DNA from: Sympetrum striolatum
Lineage: Eukaryota > Arthropoda > Insecta > Odonata > Libellulidae
Assembly: GCA_947579665.1 (NCBI GenBank)
Contig: OX388343.1
Location: forward strand, 90,748,254 to 90,812,253
DNA length: 64,000 nt
Direction: 5' to 3'
Both the position numbers and the translations under genes were made by a program. This document shows positions 33,876 to 48,831 of the stretch, in pieces. Position 1 is the first letter of the stretch. Each line of letters starts with the position of its first letter. The notes beneath the pieces were generated by a model, which was given only the letters and a program-made list of their open reading frames with translations, was not told where the DNA came from and ran no database searches.

Positions 33876-36800
33876 TAGATGTTAAAAAAACAATCAAACA
33901 AGACCATTCCACAATCAAAAAAAATCAGACTAGCCTGGATTCGAACCCACGTCCGAGAGGCTAGAGCGAAACCTTGAGAGTGACGATAACCACTCGGCCA
34001 CCATGGCCGGTGACGTATTTCCTCTTCTTAAATTGCCTGCGAAAAATTAAATTCCTTGGATAATATTTGGAAATATCACGTTAAATCTTCTGAACGAGTC
34101 CCATTTCGCCTACGTTCATAAATATAATCAAAATATCATAATAAATCGTATTTACAGCAATTTTTACTTAAGAGGAACATAAAGATCACTAAAACAGACG
34201 CTTTCATTCATTCGCAATGCCCACACTACGCAGAATCACTTTTTGAAGATTCAAATGGCCCACCTACCCATAATGCATCGTGGGAAAGAAAAGTAGGGAA
34301 CTCAGATAAAAATTACGATTTTTGATGGCCTGTTACGGCCGAATGGGTGCAGATTTTTCCACAAAACTTTATAATTTTGTTTTTTAAATTCTTTAGTTTA
34401 CTTTTGACCTCGGAAAAAGCATACGATGCTGCTCCAAGTCTATCCACGAATGTGCTGAATGGACATTGAAATGTGTTGAATTGCAAAGGGAATATGCAAT
34501 AAAAAATGTTTCATAGAAATTAATCACGTAATACGGAAGATTTCTGATTATTAAGCTCGCGAAATTAATCCATATCGTACTTATTGTTGAAACTACAATG
34601 GGAGAAACAAAGATGGGAGTCGATAACGTAAGAAGTACGAGGTTCAGCGAATGGCATGACCGCATTCCTGAAGGTGCGCATCAAATTCGAGGCAAAATTA
34701 AATTTCAATGTCCCGAGCTCAAATTTCGGGGTGCCCATTTCTTTTGATGCGGCGTTATTTTCGAGTAAATGCGGTATTATGTAATTGATTCATGCATCAT
34801 AAGGAACCTGCTACATCTTGTATAAGATGGGGAAAGAAAACTGCTCAATAATCGTCGAAAAATAATGCTGTGTCATTATATGATCTTAAATAAATATGTT
34901 ATATCTCGAAAAAAGGTTTTTCGGTAAAAGCAATGAGTATACCTGTATTAAACGTATCAGAAGATAATAAATAGATTAGCTTAAAATCGAGCCAAAACTT
35001 GAATTCGTTTTCCTGGATCTATTTTATGCTAACTTTGAAAGTAAAGGTAAATTAAAATCAAAGTTTGCTATTTTCAAGGAAAACCGGACTTCTTTTAATT
35101 AGATTCAAGTCTATCGTAATTTTTTCACGCATTTCTTTGTACTCCGTACGAAAAACGGGCAAGAAAAAAGTCTGACGGGACCGGGAATCGAACCCGGGAT
35201 CTTCCTCTCCATGGGACAGTTGGAAGAGTGCCTTAACCAGCTCGGCCATCCGGCCAGCAAACATTTCTCACGCCGGTTTGAGCTCGGGCCAGATAGCCTA
35301 GATGGTTAAAGCTCTCTTCCAGAGAGACGAAGATCCCGGGTTCGATACCCGGCCCCGTCAGACTTTTTTTCAGTTCGTTTTTCATTGGAAATTTTCCTGG
35401 GTGCTTGCCGTTATGTGCAATATACCTTTCCACATAATCTTCTACATATCATCTATTTGTAAAGATAAATATTCAACGATTGACGAAAGCAGATTTAGTG
35501 AAGATCGCAAACGTTTCCCAGATTCAGTGATTGTAATCTTTGGGTGAGCTGTGAAGTTGCATCTAAATTTCCAACAAGGCATGCCTAATCAAAAAGGTAA
35601 AGCCTGTTTCTACGCAAGAAGTGATTGATTTATTGTTTTTCGAGTGCCTCCATTGGGGGTAAGATTCAATCTTTGTGTCGTAGGTGCTTTACGTTTGTTT
35701 CTGAATTATGATTACATTAGTGTTATTTTGAGAGTGATATTTCTTGACCTATTTCTGTGGTGTTTAATCATCCTTGAGTGCAATTTTCGAAATATCTCCT
35801 TATGTATGTGATCTTCGAATATTTGTAGACTTCATTACAAATTTCTTTTCTTTGTTCATTGGTTTGCGAATAAATATATCCTAACATTTGCAATCGAAAT
35901 AAGATTATGAGGAATCAACACTGCAACAATATTATTTATCAATTTAATTTCCCCGCTGAGATTCAACAGGCGCAATCTCTTGGTGCCCCACGCGATCTTT
36001 TCCTAAGGAATTTTTCGACTCCGCGATCTTTCTTTTTATATTTAAATGATGCGATCCTTTTAATGGGATATGGAAGCTGGATCGGAAGGTCCAGTTAACG
36101 GGTCAATGGATTATTGCTGAGTTCTTGTGGAAATATTCAAAACTAGTCCAATTTCGACTAGGTTACCTCTGTTTTTTTAAATATAAGGTCCGAAATAACG
36201 GCAAAAATGGTAAGTTTTCTCCCATTTTATCGCAAATTGCTGGAAAAAATCTACTTTTCTTCAATATACCGGACATTCCGTGTAAATTTCCCATGCGAAT
36301 CAAAATACGAATAGCCGTACTGGAATTTTAAGAAAAGTTAGAAATATATAGAATATTTTGACAAAGATTACCGGTTTTCTCTGACTTCTGCGTAAATCGC
36401 TTCAAAATGGAATTTGGTTATCATTTCTCGGAATGTTCTCGTATATCCCTTCAAAACCTGTAAATTGGAATTAGTTAACAAATATTTTACGTAAAGGGAG
36501 CAAAATAAATCAAATATTTTGCCAGAATGCCAAGATTTCGCCAATTTCCTCCTAAATTGCTTGCAAAAAATGTAATTTTTGTCAATATTTTGTACTACCT
36601 CTTAGAAATCTTCAAAGTGAAGACATGCATCCACGTATCTATGCATCCACGTATCATCCATGCATCTACGTATACTAGGTTTGAAGCTATAAAGAGAAGT
36701 AATTTAGGCAGAAATGCCGTATTCTCCGATTTCTTCCTAAACCGATGGTAAAAAATGGTTTATTTTATTTATTTTTCATCAAGTATATTTAGCACAAACA

Positions 36801-37638
36801 TTCATTTTATAGGCAATGCTCTGTCTGATATCATAAAAATCTTTAAAACGAGATCAAATTCAACTATGAGTACTTGTGTTTTAAGCAAGTAAGCTCCATA
36901 AAACATAAAATTTGGGCCAAAATGCGAAGTTTTTGAAGATTTCTTCGTTATTTGTTGATAAAATTGCCTTTAATTTATTTTTGCTGAGGTCTCGTGGAAA
37001 TATACAAAACGAGTCCAATTTCGACTTGGTTTGATATATTTTGCTTAGCATATTAGGTCCAAATAACTTCAAATGCTTGCAAAATTCCCATTTCTCCCAT
37101 CAATCTCCCATTCAATTGCAAATTGCTTAAAAAAATCAACTTTAATTCAACCTACCAAATATTATATGTAAATTTTCCAAGTGTATACAATAGGCGTACC
37201 AGAGCTTTAACAAAAGCAAGAAATATATAGAACATTTTATCGAATATTCCTAGTTTTCCCTTATTTCTCCGTAAATTGCTTCAAAATGAAAATTGTTTAT
37301 TATTTTTCGGACGGTCTCTTAATAACTAGTATAATACGAAAAGTTAACGAAAAATTTAACTAAAGAGAGGAATATCATTAAACATTTTGTCCAAAATGGG
37401 AAGTTTCCGCCAAAATCTTCGTAAATGCTTGAAAAATGAAATTTCTGTAAATATTTTGAACGACCAATATAAAAAACCACAAAGCAAGACAAAATGTTTA
37501 CTTGGATTCGAAGAGCCAAAGTAATTTCGGCTGAAATGTGTATTCGCCAATTTCTTTGTAAACTGATTGTAAAAATGGTTTCTTTTCTTTATTAATTTCA
37601 AGTCCCACAAACATTCATTTTATGGAGTACTGCAAAAA
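33876..37638 (+). repeat. Array unit 7 (3763 bp)
   Basis: C 33928-34014, A 35173-35255, B 35287-35360. It shares TTTCGCCTACGTTCATAAATA with unit 12 and TTTCAAGGAAAACC with units 11 and 13. Confidence 0.93.
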
Positions 37639-40600
37639 TAGATGTTAAAAAAACAATCAAACAAGACCATTCCAGAATCAAAAAAAATCAGACTAGCCTG
37701 GATTCGAACCCACGTCCGAGAGGCTAGAGCGAAACCTTGAGAGTGACGATAACCACTCGGCCACCATTGCCGGTGACGTATTTCCTCTTCTTAAATTGCC
37801 TGCGAAAAATTAAATTCCTTGGATAATATTTAACAATATCACGTTAAATCTTCTGAACGAGTCCCATTTCGACTACGTTCATAATTATAATCAAAATATC
37901 ATAATAAATCGTATTTACAGCAATTTTATCTTAAGAGGAAAATAAAGATCACTAAAAGAGACGCTTTCATTCATTCGCAATGCCCACACTACGCAGAATC
38001 ACGTTTTTAAGATTCAAATGGCCCATAATGCATCGTGGGAAAGAAAAGTAGGGAACTCGGATAAAAATTACGATTTTTGATGGCCTGTTACGGCCGAATG
38101 GGTGCAGATTTTTCCACAAAACTTTATAATTTTGTTTTTTAAATTCTTTAGTTTACTTTTGACCTCGGAAAAAGAATACGATGCTGCTCCAAGTCTATCC
38201 ACGAATGTGCTGAATGGACATTGAAATGTGTTGAATTGCAAAGGGAATATGCAATAAAAAATGTTTCATAGAAATTAATCACGTGTTACGGAAGATTTCT
38301 GATTATTAAGCTCGCGAAATTAATCCATATCGTACTTATTGTTGAAACTACAATGGGAGAAATAAAGATGGGAGTCGATAACGTAGGACGTACGAGGTGC
38401 AGCGAATGGCATGACCGCATTCCTGAAGGTGCGCATCAAATTCGCGGCAAAATTAAATTTCAATGTCCCGAGCTCGAATTTCGGGGTGCCCATTTCTTTT
38501 GATGCGGCGTTATTTTCGAGTAAATGCGGTATTATGTAATTGATTCATGCATCATAAGGAACCTGCGTCATCTTGAATAAGATGGGGAAAGAAAACTGCT
38601 CAATAATCGTCGAAAAATAATGCTGTGTCATTATATGATCTTAAATAAATATGTTATATCTCGAAAAAAGGTTTTTCGGTAAAAGCAATGAGTATACCTG
38701 TATTAAACGTATCAGAAGATAATAAAGAGATTAGCTTAAAATCGAGCCAAAACTTGAATTCGTTTTCCTGGATCTATTTTATGCTAACTTTGAAAGTAAA
38801 GGTAAATTAAAATCAAAGTTTGCTATTTTATAGGAAAACCGGACTTCTTTTAATTAGATTCAAGTCTATCGTAATTTTTTCACGCATTTCTTTGTACTCC
38901 GTACGAAAAACGGGCAAGAAAAAAGTCTGACGGGACCGGGAATCGAACCCGGGATCTTCCTCTCCATGGGACAGTTGGAAGAGTGCCTTAACCAGCTCGG
39001 CCATCCGGCCAGCAAACATTTCTCACGCCGGTTTGAGCTCGGGCCAGATAGCCTAGATGGTTAAAGCTCTCTTCCAGAGAGACGAAGATCCCGGGTTCGA
39101 TACCCGGCCCCGTCAGACTTTTTTTCAGTTCGTTTTTCATTGGAAATTTTCCTGGGTGCTTGCCGTTATGTGCAATATACCTTTCCACATAATCTTCTAC
39201 ATATCATCTATTTGTAAAGATAAATATTCAACGATTGACGAAAGCAGATTTAGTGAAGATCGCAAACGTTTCCCAGATTCAGTGATTGTAATCTTTGGGT
39301 GAGCTGTGAAGTTGCATCTAAATTTCCAACATGGCATGCCTAATCAAAAAGGTAAAGCCTGTTTCTAGGCAAGAAGTGATTGATTTATTGTTTTTCGAGT
39401 GCCTCCATTGGGGGTAAGATTCAATCTTTGTGTCGTAGGTGCTTTACGTTTGTTTCTGAATTATGATTACATTAGTGTTATTTTGAGAGTGATATTTCTT
39501 GACCTATTTCTGTGGTGTTTAATCATCCTTGAGTGCAATTTTCGAAATATCTCCTTATTTATGTGATCTTCGAATATTTGTAGACTTCATTACAAATTTC
39601 TTTTCTTTGTTCATTGGTTTGCGAATAAATATATCCTAACATTTGCAATCTAAATAAGATTATGAGGAATCAACACTGCAACAATATTATTTATCAATTT
39701 AATTTCCCCGTTGAGATTCAACAGGCGCAATCTCTTGGTGCCCCACGCGATCTTTTCCTAAGGAATTTTTCGACTCCGCGATCTTTCTTTTTATATTTAA
39801 ATGATGCGATCCTTTTAATGGGATATGGAAGCTGGATCGGAAGGTCCAGTTAACGGGTCAATGGATTATTGCTGAGTTCTTGTGGAAATATTCAAAACTA
39901 GTCCAATTTCGACTAGGTTACCTCTGTTTTTTAAAATATTAGGTCCGAAATAACGGCAAAAATGGTAAGTTTTCTCCCATTTTATCGCAAATTGCTGGAA
40001 AAAATCTACTTTTCTTCAATATACCGGACATTCCGTGTAAATTTCCCATGCGAATCAAAATACGAATAGCCGTACTGGAATTTTAAGAAAAGTTAGAAAT
40101 ATATAGAATATTTTGACAAAGATTACCGGTTTTCTCTGACTTCTGCGTAAATCGCTTCAAAATGGAATTTGGTTATCATTTCTCGGAATGTTCTCGTATA
40201 TCCCTTCAAAACCTGTAAATTGGAATTAGTTAACAAATATTTTACGTAAAGGGAGCAAAATAAATCAAATATTTTGCCAGAATGCCAAGATTTCGCCAAT
40301 TTCCTCCTAAATTGCTTGCAAAAAATGTAATTTTTGTCAATATTTTGTACGACCTCTTAGAAATCTTCAAAGTGAGGACATGCTTGACTACGTATACTAG
40401 GTTTGAAGCAATAAAGAGAAGTAATTTAGGCAGAAATGCCGTATTCTCCGATTTCTTCCTAAACCGATGGTAAAAAAGGTTTATTTTATTTATTTTTCAA
40501 CAAGTATATTTAGCACAAACATTCATTTTATAGGCAATGCTCTGTCTGATATCATAAACATCTTTAAAACGAGAGCAAATTCAACTATGAGTACTTGTGT

Positions 40601-41354
40601 TTTAAGCAAGTAAGCTCCATAAAACATAAAATTTGGGCCAAAATGCGAAGTTTTCGAAGATTTCTTCGTTATTTGTTGATAAAATTGCCTTTAATTTATT
40701 TTTGCTGAGGTCTCGTGGAAATAATCAAAACGAGTCCAATTTCGACTTGGTTTGATATATTTTGCTTAGCATTTTAGGTCCAAATAACTTCAAATGCTTG
40801 CAAAATTCCCAAATCTCCCATCAATCTCCCAGTCAATCGCAAATTGCTTAAAAAAATCAACTTTCATTCAACCAACCAAATATTATCTGTAAATTTTCCA
40901 AGTGTATACAATTGGCGTACCAGAGCTTTAACAAAAGCAAGAAATATATAGAACATTTTATCGAATATAGTTTTCCCTTATTTCTCCGTAAATTGCTTCA
41001 AAATGAAAATTGGTTATTATTTTTTGGACGGTCTCTTAATAACTAGTATAATACGAAAGTTAACGAAAAATTTAACTAAAGAGAATAATATAATTAAACA
41101 TTTTGTCCAAAATGGGAAGTTTCCGCCAATATCTTCGTAAATGCTTGAAAAATGAAATTTCTGTAAATATTTTGAACGACCAATATAAAAAACCACAAAG
41201 CGAGACAAAATGTTTACTTGGATTCGAAGAGGCAAAGTAATTTGGGCTGAAATTCCGTATTCGCCAATTTCTTTGTAAACTGATTGTAAAAATGGTTTCT
41301 TTTATTTATTAATTTCAAGCCCACAAACATTCATTTTATGGAGTACTGCAAAAA
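37639..41354 (+). repeat. Array unit 8 (3716 bp)
   Basis: C 37691-37777, A 38928-39010, B 39042-39115. It shares CTTGAATAAGATGGGG and TTTATAGGAAAACC with unit 12, and CACGTGTTACGG with unit 11, which shows mosaic descent. Confidence 0.93.
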
Positions 41355-44300
41355 TAGATGTTAAAAAAACAATCAAACAAGACCATTCCACAATCAAAAA
41401 AAATCAGACTAGCCTGGATTCGAACCCACGTCCGAGAGGCTAGAGCGAAACCTTGAGAGTGACGATAACCACTCGGCCACCATGGCCGGTGACGTATTTC
41501 CTCTTCTTAAATTGCCCGCGAAAAATTAAATTCTTTGGATAATATTTGGAAATATCACGTTAAATCTTCTGAACGACTCCCATTTCGACTACGTTCATAA
41601 TATAATCAAAATATCATAATAAATCGTATTTACAGCAATTTTAACTTAAGAGGAAAATAAAGATCACTAAAAGAGACGCTTTCATTCATTCGCAATGCCC
41701 ACACTACGCAGAATCACTTTTTGAAGATTCGAATGGCCCACCTACCCATAATGCATCGTGGGAAAAAAAGTAGGGAACTCGGATAAAAATTACGATTTTT
41801 GATGGCCTGTTACGGCCGAATGGGTGCAGATTTTTCCACAAAACTTTATAATTTTGTTTTTTAAATTCTTTAGCTTACTTTTGACCTCGGAAGAAGCTTA
41901 CGATGCTGCTCCAAGTATATCCACGAATAAGCTGAATGGACATTGAAATGTATTGAATTGCAAAGTGAATATGCAATAAAAAGTGTTTCATAGAAATTAA
42001 TCACGTAATACGGAAGATTTCTGATTATTAAGCTCGCGAAATTAATCCATATCGTACTTATTGTTGAAACTACAAGGGGAGAAATAAAGATGGGAGTCGA
42101 TAACGTAAGACCTACGAGGTGCAGCGAATGGCATGACCCCATTCCTGAAGGTGCGCATCAAATTCGCGGCAAAATTAAATTTCAATGTCCCGAGCTCGAA
42201 TTTTGGGGTGCCCATTTCTTTTGATGCGGCGTTATTTTTGAGTAAATGCGGTATTATGTAATTGATTCATGCATCATAAGGAGCCTGCGTCATCTTGTAT
42301 AAAATGGGGAAAGAAAACTGCTCAATAATCGTCGAAAAATAATGCTGTGTCATTATATGATCTTAAATAAATATGTTATATCTCGAAAAAATGTTTTTCG
42401 GTAAAAGTAATGAGTATACCTGTATTTAACATATCAGAAGATAATAAATAGATTAGCTAAAAATCGAGCCAAAACTTGAATTCGTTTTCCTGGATCTATT
42501 TTATGCTAACTTTGAAAGTAAAGGTAAATTAAAATCAAAGTTTGCTATTTTAAAGGAAAACCGGACTTCTTTTAATTAGATTCAAGTCTATCGTAATTTC
42601 TTAACGCATTTCTTTGTACTCCGTACGAAAAACGGGCAAGAAAAAAGTCTGACGGGACCCGGAATCGAACCCGGGATCTTCCTCTCCATGGGACAGTTGG
42701 ATGAGTGCCTTAACCAGCTCGGCCATCCGGCCAGAAAACGTTTCTCACGCCGGTTTGAGCTCGGGCCAGATAGCCTGGATGGTTAAAGCTCTCTTCCAGA
42801 GAGACGAAGATCCCGGCGTCGATACCCGGCCCCGTCAGACTTTTTTTCAGTTCGTTTTTCATTGGAAATTTTCCTGGGTGCATGCCATTATGTGCAATAT
42901 ACCTTTAACCCTTTCCACATAATCTTCTACATATCATCTATTTGTAAAGATAAATATTCAACAATTGACGAAAGAATATTTAGTGAAGATCGCAAACGTT
43001 TCCCAGATTCAGTGATTGTAATCTTTGGGTGAGCTGTGAAGTTGCATCTAAATTTCCAACATGGCATGCCTAATCAAAAAGGTAAAGCCTGTTTCTATGC
43101 AAGAAGTGATTGATTTATTGTTTTTCGAGTGCCTCCATTGCGGGTAAGATTCAATCTTTCTGTCGTAGGTGCTTTACATTTGTTTCTGAATGATAATTAC
43201 ATTAGTGTTATTTTGAGAGTGATATTTCTTGACCTATTTCTGTGGTGTTTAATCATCCTTTATCCTTGAGTGCAATTTTCGAAATATCTCCTTATTTATG
43301 TGATCTTCGAATATTTGTAGACTTCATTACAAATTTCTTTTCTTTGTTCATTGGTTTGCGAATAAATATATCGTAACATTTGCAATCTAAATAAACTTAT
43401 GAGGAATCAACACTGCAAAAATATTATTTATCAATTTAATTTCCCCGTTGAGATTCAACAGGCGCAATCTCTTGGTGCCCCTTGCGATTTTTTCCTAAGG
43501 AATTTTTCGACTCCGCGATCTTTCTTTTTATATTTAAATGATGCGATCCTTTTAATGGGATATGGAAGCTGGATCGGAAGGTCCAGTTAACGGGTCAATG
43601 GATTATTGCTAAGTTCTTGTGGAAATATTCAAAACTAGCGCAATTTCGACTAGGTTACCTCTGTTTTTAAAAATATTAGGTCCGAAATAACGGCAAAAAT
43701 GGTAAGTTTTCTCCCATTTTATCGCAAATTGCTGGAAAAAATCTACTTTTCTTCAATATACCGGACATTGCGTGTAAATTTCCCATGCGAATCGAAATAC
43801 GAATAGCCGTACTGGAATTTTAAGAAAAGTTAGAAATATATAGAATATTTTGACAAAGATTACCGGTTTTCTCTTACTTCTGCGTAAATCGCTTCAAAAT
43901 GGAATTTGGTTATCATTTCTCGGAATGTTCTCGTATATCTCTTCAAAACCTGTAAATTGGAATTAGTTAACAAATATTTTACGTAAAGGGAGCAAAATAA
44001 ATCAAATATTTTGCCAGAATGCCAAGATTTCGCCAATTTCCTCCTAAGTTGCTTGCAAAAAATGTAATTTTTGTCAATATTTTGTACGACCTCTTAGAAA
44101 TCTTCAAAGTGAGGACATGCTTGACTACGTATACTAGGTTTGAAGCTATAAAGAGAAGTAATTTAGGCAGAAATGCCGTATTCTCCGATTTCTTCCTAAA
44201 TCGATGGTAAAAAGGGTTTATTTTATTTATTTTTCATCAAGTATGTTTAGCACAAACATTCATTTTATAGGCAATGCTCTGTCTGATATCATAAACATCT

Positions 44301-45097
44301 TTAAAACGAGATCAAATTCAACTATGAGTACTTGTGTTTTAAGCAAGTAAGCTCCATAAAACATAAAATTTGGGCCAAAATGCGAAGTTTTGGAGGATTT
44401 CTTCGTTATTTTTTGATAAAACTGCCTTTAATTTATTTTTGCTGAGGTCTCGTGGAGATATTCAAAACGAGTCCAATTTCGACTTGGTTTGATATATTTT
44501 GCTTAGCATATTAGGTCCAAATAACTTCAAATGCTTGCAAAATTCCCATTTCCCCCATCAATCTCCCATTCAATCGCAAATTGCTTAAAAAAATCAACTT
44601 TCATTCAACCTACCAAATATTATCTGTAAATTTTCGAAGTGTATACAATTGGCGTACCAGAGCTTTAACAAAAGCAAGAAATATATAGAACATTTTATCG
44701 AATATTCCTAGTTTTCCCTTATTTCTCCGTAAATTGCTTCAAAATGAAAATTGTTTATTATTTTTCGGACGGTCTCTTAATAACTAGTATAATACGAAAA
44801 GTTAACGAAAAAATTAACTAAAGAGAGGAATATAATTAAACATTTTGTCCAAAATGGGAAGTTTCCGCCAATATCTTCGTAAATGCTTGGAAAATGAAAT
44901 TTCTGTAAATATTTTGAACGACCAATATAAAAAACCACAAAGCGAGACAAAATGTTTACTTGGATTCGATGAGCCAAAGTAATTTGGGCTGAAATTCCGT
45001 ATTCGCCAATTTCTTTGTTAACTGATTGTAAAAATGGTTTCTTTTATTTATTAATTTCAAGTCCCACAAACATTCATTTTATGGAGTACTGCAAAAA
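41355..45097 (+). repeat. Array unit 9 (3743 bp), degenerate tRNA-like boxes
   Basis: C 41407-41493, A 42650-42732, B 42764-42837. Box B of element B reads GCGTCGATACC, and the A T arm has ACCCGGAATCG. A TAACCCTT-type insertion lies near 42906 and is shared with unit 10. CCCCTTGCGATTTTTT near 43478 links it to unit 14, and unit 10 has a close variant. Confidence 0.93.
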
Positions 45098-48000
45098 TAG
45101 ATGTTAAAAAAACAATCAAACAAGACCATTCCACAATCAAAAAAAATCAGACTAGCCTGGATTCGAACCCACGTCCGAGAGGCTAGAGCGAAACCTTGAG
45201 AGTGACGATAACCATGGCCGGTGACGAATTTCCTCTTCTTAAATTGCCGCGAAAAATTAAATTCCAAGGATGATATTTGGAAATATCACGTTAAATCTTC
45301 TGAACGAGTCCCATTTCGACAACGTTCATAATTATAATCAAAATATCATAATAAATCGTATTTACAGCAATTTTAACTTAAGAGGAACATAAAGAACACT
45401 AAAAGAGACGCTTTCATTCATTCGCAATGCCCACACTACGCAGAATCACTTTTTGAAGATTCGAATGGCCCACCTACCCATAATGCATCGTGGGAAAGAA
45501 AAGTAGGGAACTCGGATAAAAATTACGATTTTTGATGGCCTGTTACGGCCGAATGGGTGCAGATTTTTCCACAAAACTTTATAATTTAGTTTTGTAATTC
45601 TTTAGTTTTCTTTTGATCTCGGAAAAAGCTTACGATGCTGCTCCAAGTATATCCACGAATGTGCTGAATGGACATTGAAATGTGTTGAATTGCAATGGGA
45701 ATATGCAATAAAAAATGTTTCATAGAAATTAATCACGTAATACGGAAGATTTCTGATTATTAAGCTCGCGAAATTAATCCATATCGTACTTATTGTTGAA
45801 ACTACAATGGGAGAAATAAAGATGGGAGTCGATAACGTAAGACGTACGAGGTGCAGCGAATGGCATGACCCCATTCCTGAAGGTGCGCATCAAATTCGCG
45901 GCAAAATTAAATTTCAATGTCCCGAGCTCGAATTTCGGGGTGCCCATTTCTTTTGATGCGGCGTTATTTTCGAGTAAATGCGGTATTATGTAATTGATTC
46001 ATGCATCATAAGGAACCTGCGTCATCTTGTATAAAATGGGGAAAGAAAACTGCTCAATAATCGTCGAAAAATAATGCTGTGTCATTATATGATCTTAAAT
46101 AAATATGTTATATCTCGAAAAAAGGTTTTTCGGTAAAAGCAATGAGTATACCTGTATTAAACGTATCAGAAGATAATAAATAGATTAGCTTAAAATCGAG
46201 CCAAAACTTGAATTCGTTTTCCTGGATCTATTTTATGCTAACTTTGAAAGTAAAGGTAAATTAAAATCAAAGTTTGCTATTTTAAAGGAAAACCGGACTT
46301 CTTTTAATTAGATTCAAGTCTATCGTAATTTTTTCACGCATTTCTTTGTACTCCGTACGAAAAACGGGCAAGAAAAAAGTCTGACGGGACCGGGAATCGA
46401 ACCCGGGATCTTCCTCTCCATGGGACAGTTGGAAGAGTGCCTTAACCAGCTCGGCCATCTGGCCTGAAAACTTTTCTCACGCCGGTTTGAGCTCGGGCCA
46501 GATATCCTAGATGGTTAAAGCTCTCTTCCAGAGAGACGAAGATCCCGGGTTCGATACCCGGCCCCGTCAGACTTTTTTTCAGTTCGTTTTTCATTGGAAA
46601 TTTTCCTGGGTGCTTGCCGTTATGTGCAATATACCTTTAACCCTTTCCACATAATCTTCTACATATCATCTATTTGTAAAGATAAATATTCAACGATTGA
46701 CGAAAGCAGATTTAGTGAAGATCGCAAACGTTTCCCAGATTCAGTGATTGTAATCTTTGGGTGAGCTGTGAAGTTGCATCTAAATTTCCAACATGGCATG
46801 CCTAATCAAAAAGGTAAAGCCTGTTTCTACGCAAGAAGTGATTGATTTATTGTTTTTCGAGTGCCTCCATTGCGGGTAAGATTCAATCTTTCTGTCGTAG
46901 GTGCTTTACGTTTGTTTCTGAATGATAATTACATTAGTGTTATTTTGAGAGTGATATTTCTTGACCTATTTCTGTGGTGTTTAATCATCCTTTATCCTTG
47001 AGTGCAATTTTCGAAATATCTCCTTATTTATGTGATCTTCGAATATTTGTAGACTTCATTACAAATTTCTTTTCTTTGTTCATTGGTTTGCGAATAAATA
47101 TATCGTAACATTTGCAATCTAAATAAGCTTATGAGGAATCAACACTGCAAAAATATTATTTATCAATTTAATTTCCCCGTTGAGATTCAACAGGCGCAAT
47201 CTCTTGGTGCCGCTTGCGATTTTTTCCTAAGGAATTTTTCGACTCCGCGATCATTCTTTTTATATTTAAATGATGCGATCCTTTTAATGGGATATGGAAG
47301 CTGGATCGGAAGGTCCAGTTAACGGGTCAATGGATTATTGCTAAGTTCTTGCGGAAATATTCAAAACTAGTGCAATTTCGACTAGGTTACCTCTGTTTTT
47401 TAAAATATTAGGTCCGAAATAACGGCAAAAATGGTAAGTTTTCTCCCATTTTATCGCAAATTGCTGGAAAAAATCTACTTTTCTTCAATATACCGGACAT
47501 TGCGTGTAAATTTCCCATGCGAATCGAAATACGAATAGCCGTACTGGAATTTTAAGAAAAGTTAGAAATATATAGAATATTTTGACAAAGATTACCGGTT
47601 TTCTCTTACTTCTGCGTAAATCGCTTCAAAATGGAATTTGGTTATCATTTCTCGGAATGTTCTCGTATATCTCTTCAAAACCTGTAAATTGGAATTAGTT
47701 AACAAATAATTTACGTAAAGGGAGCAAAATAAATCAAATATTTTGCCAGAATGCCAAGATTTCGCCAATTTCCTCCTAAGTTGCTTGCAAAAAATGTAAT
47801 TTTTGTCAATATTTTGTACGACCTCTTAGAAATCTTCAAAGTGAGGACATGCTTGACTACGTATACTAGGTTTGAAGCTATAAAGAGAAGTAATTTAGGC
47901 AGAAATGCCGTATTCTCCGATTTCTTCCTAAACCGATGGTAAAAAGGGTTTATTTTATTTATTTTTCATCAAGTATATTTAGCACAAACATTCATTTTAT

Positions 48001-48831
48001 AGGCAATGCTCTGTCTGATATCATAAACATCTTTAAAACGAGATCAAATTCAACTATGAGTACTTGTGTTTTAAGCAAGTAAGCTCCATAAAACATAAAA
48101 TTTGGGCCAAGATGCGAAGTTTTGGAGGATTTCTTCGTTATTTGTTGATAAAATTGCCTTTAATTTATTTTTGCTGAGGTCTCGTGGAGATATTCAAAAC
48201 GAGTCCAATTTCGACTTGGTTTGATATATTTTGCTTAGCATATTAGGTCCAAATAACTTCAAATGCTTGCAAAATTCCCATTTCTCTCATCAATCTCCCA
48301 TTCAATCGCAAATTGCTTAAAAAAATCAACTTTCATTCAACCTACCAAATATTATCTGTAAATTTTCCAAGTGTATACAATTGGCGTACCAGAGCTTATA
48401 ACAAAAGCAAGAAATATATAGAACATTTTATCGAATATTCCTAGTTTTCCCTTATTTCTCCGTAAATTGCTTCAAAATGAAAATTGTTTATTATTTTTCG
48501 GACGGTCTCTTAATAACTAGTATAATACGAAAAGTTAACGAAAAAATTAACTAAAGAGAGGAATATAATTAAACATTTTGTCCAAAATGGGAAGTTTCCG
48601 CCAATATCTTCGTAAATGCTTGAAAAATGAAATTTCTGTAAATATTTTGAACGACCAATACAAAAAAACCACAAAGCGAGACAAAATGTTTACTTGGATT
48701 CGATGAGGCAAAGTAATTTGGGCTGAAATGCCGTATTCGCCAATTTCTTTGTAAACTGATTGTAAAAATGGTTTCTTTTATTTATTAATTTCAAGTCCCA
48801 CAAACATTCATTTTATGGAGTACTGCAAAAA
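45098..48831 (+). repeat. Array unit 10 (3734 bp), element C box A deleted
   Basis: C 45150-45225 lacks 11 bp that include the box A core; the deletion is flanked by ACC repeats. A 46382-46464, B 46496-46569 (box A changed to TATCCTAGATGG). It shares the TAACCCTT-type insertion with unit 9. Confidence 0.93.
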
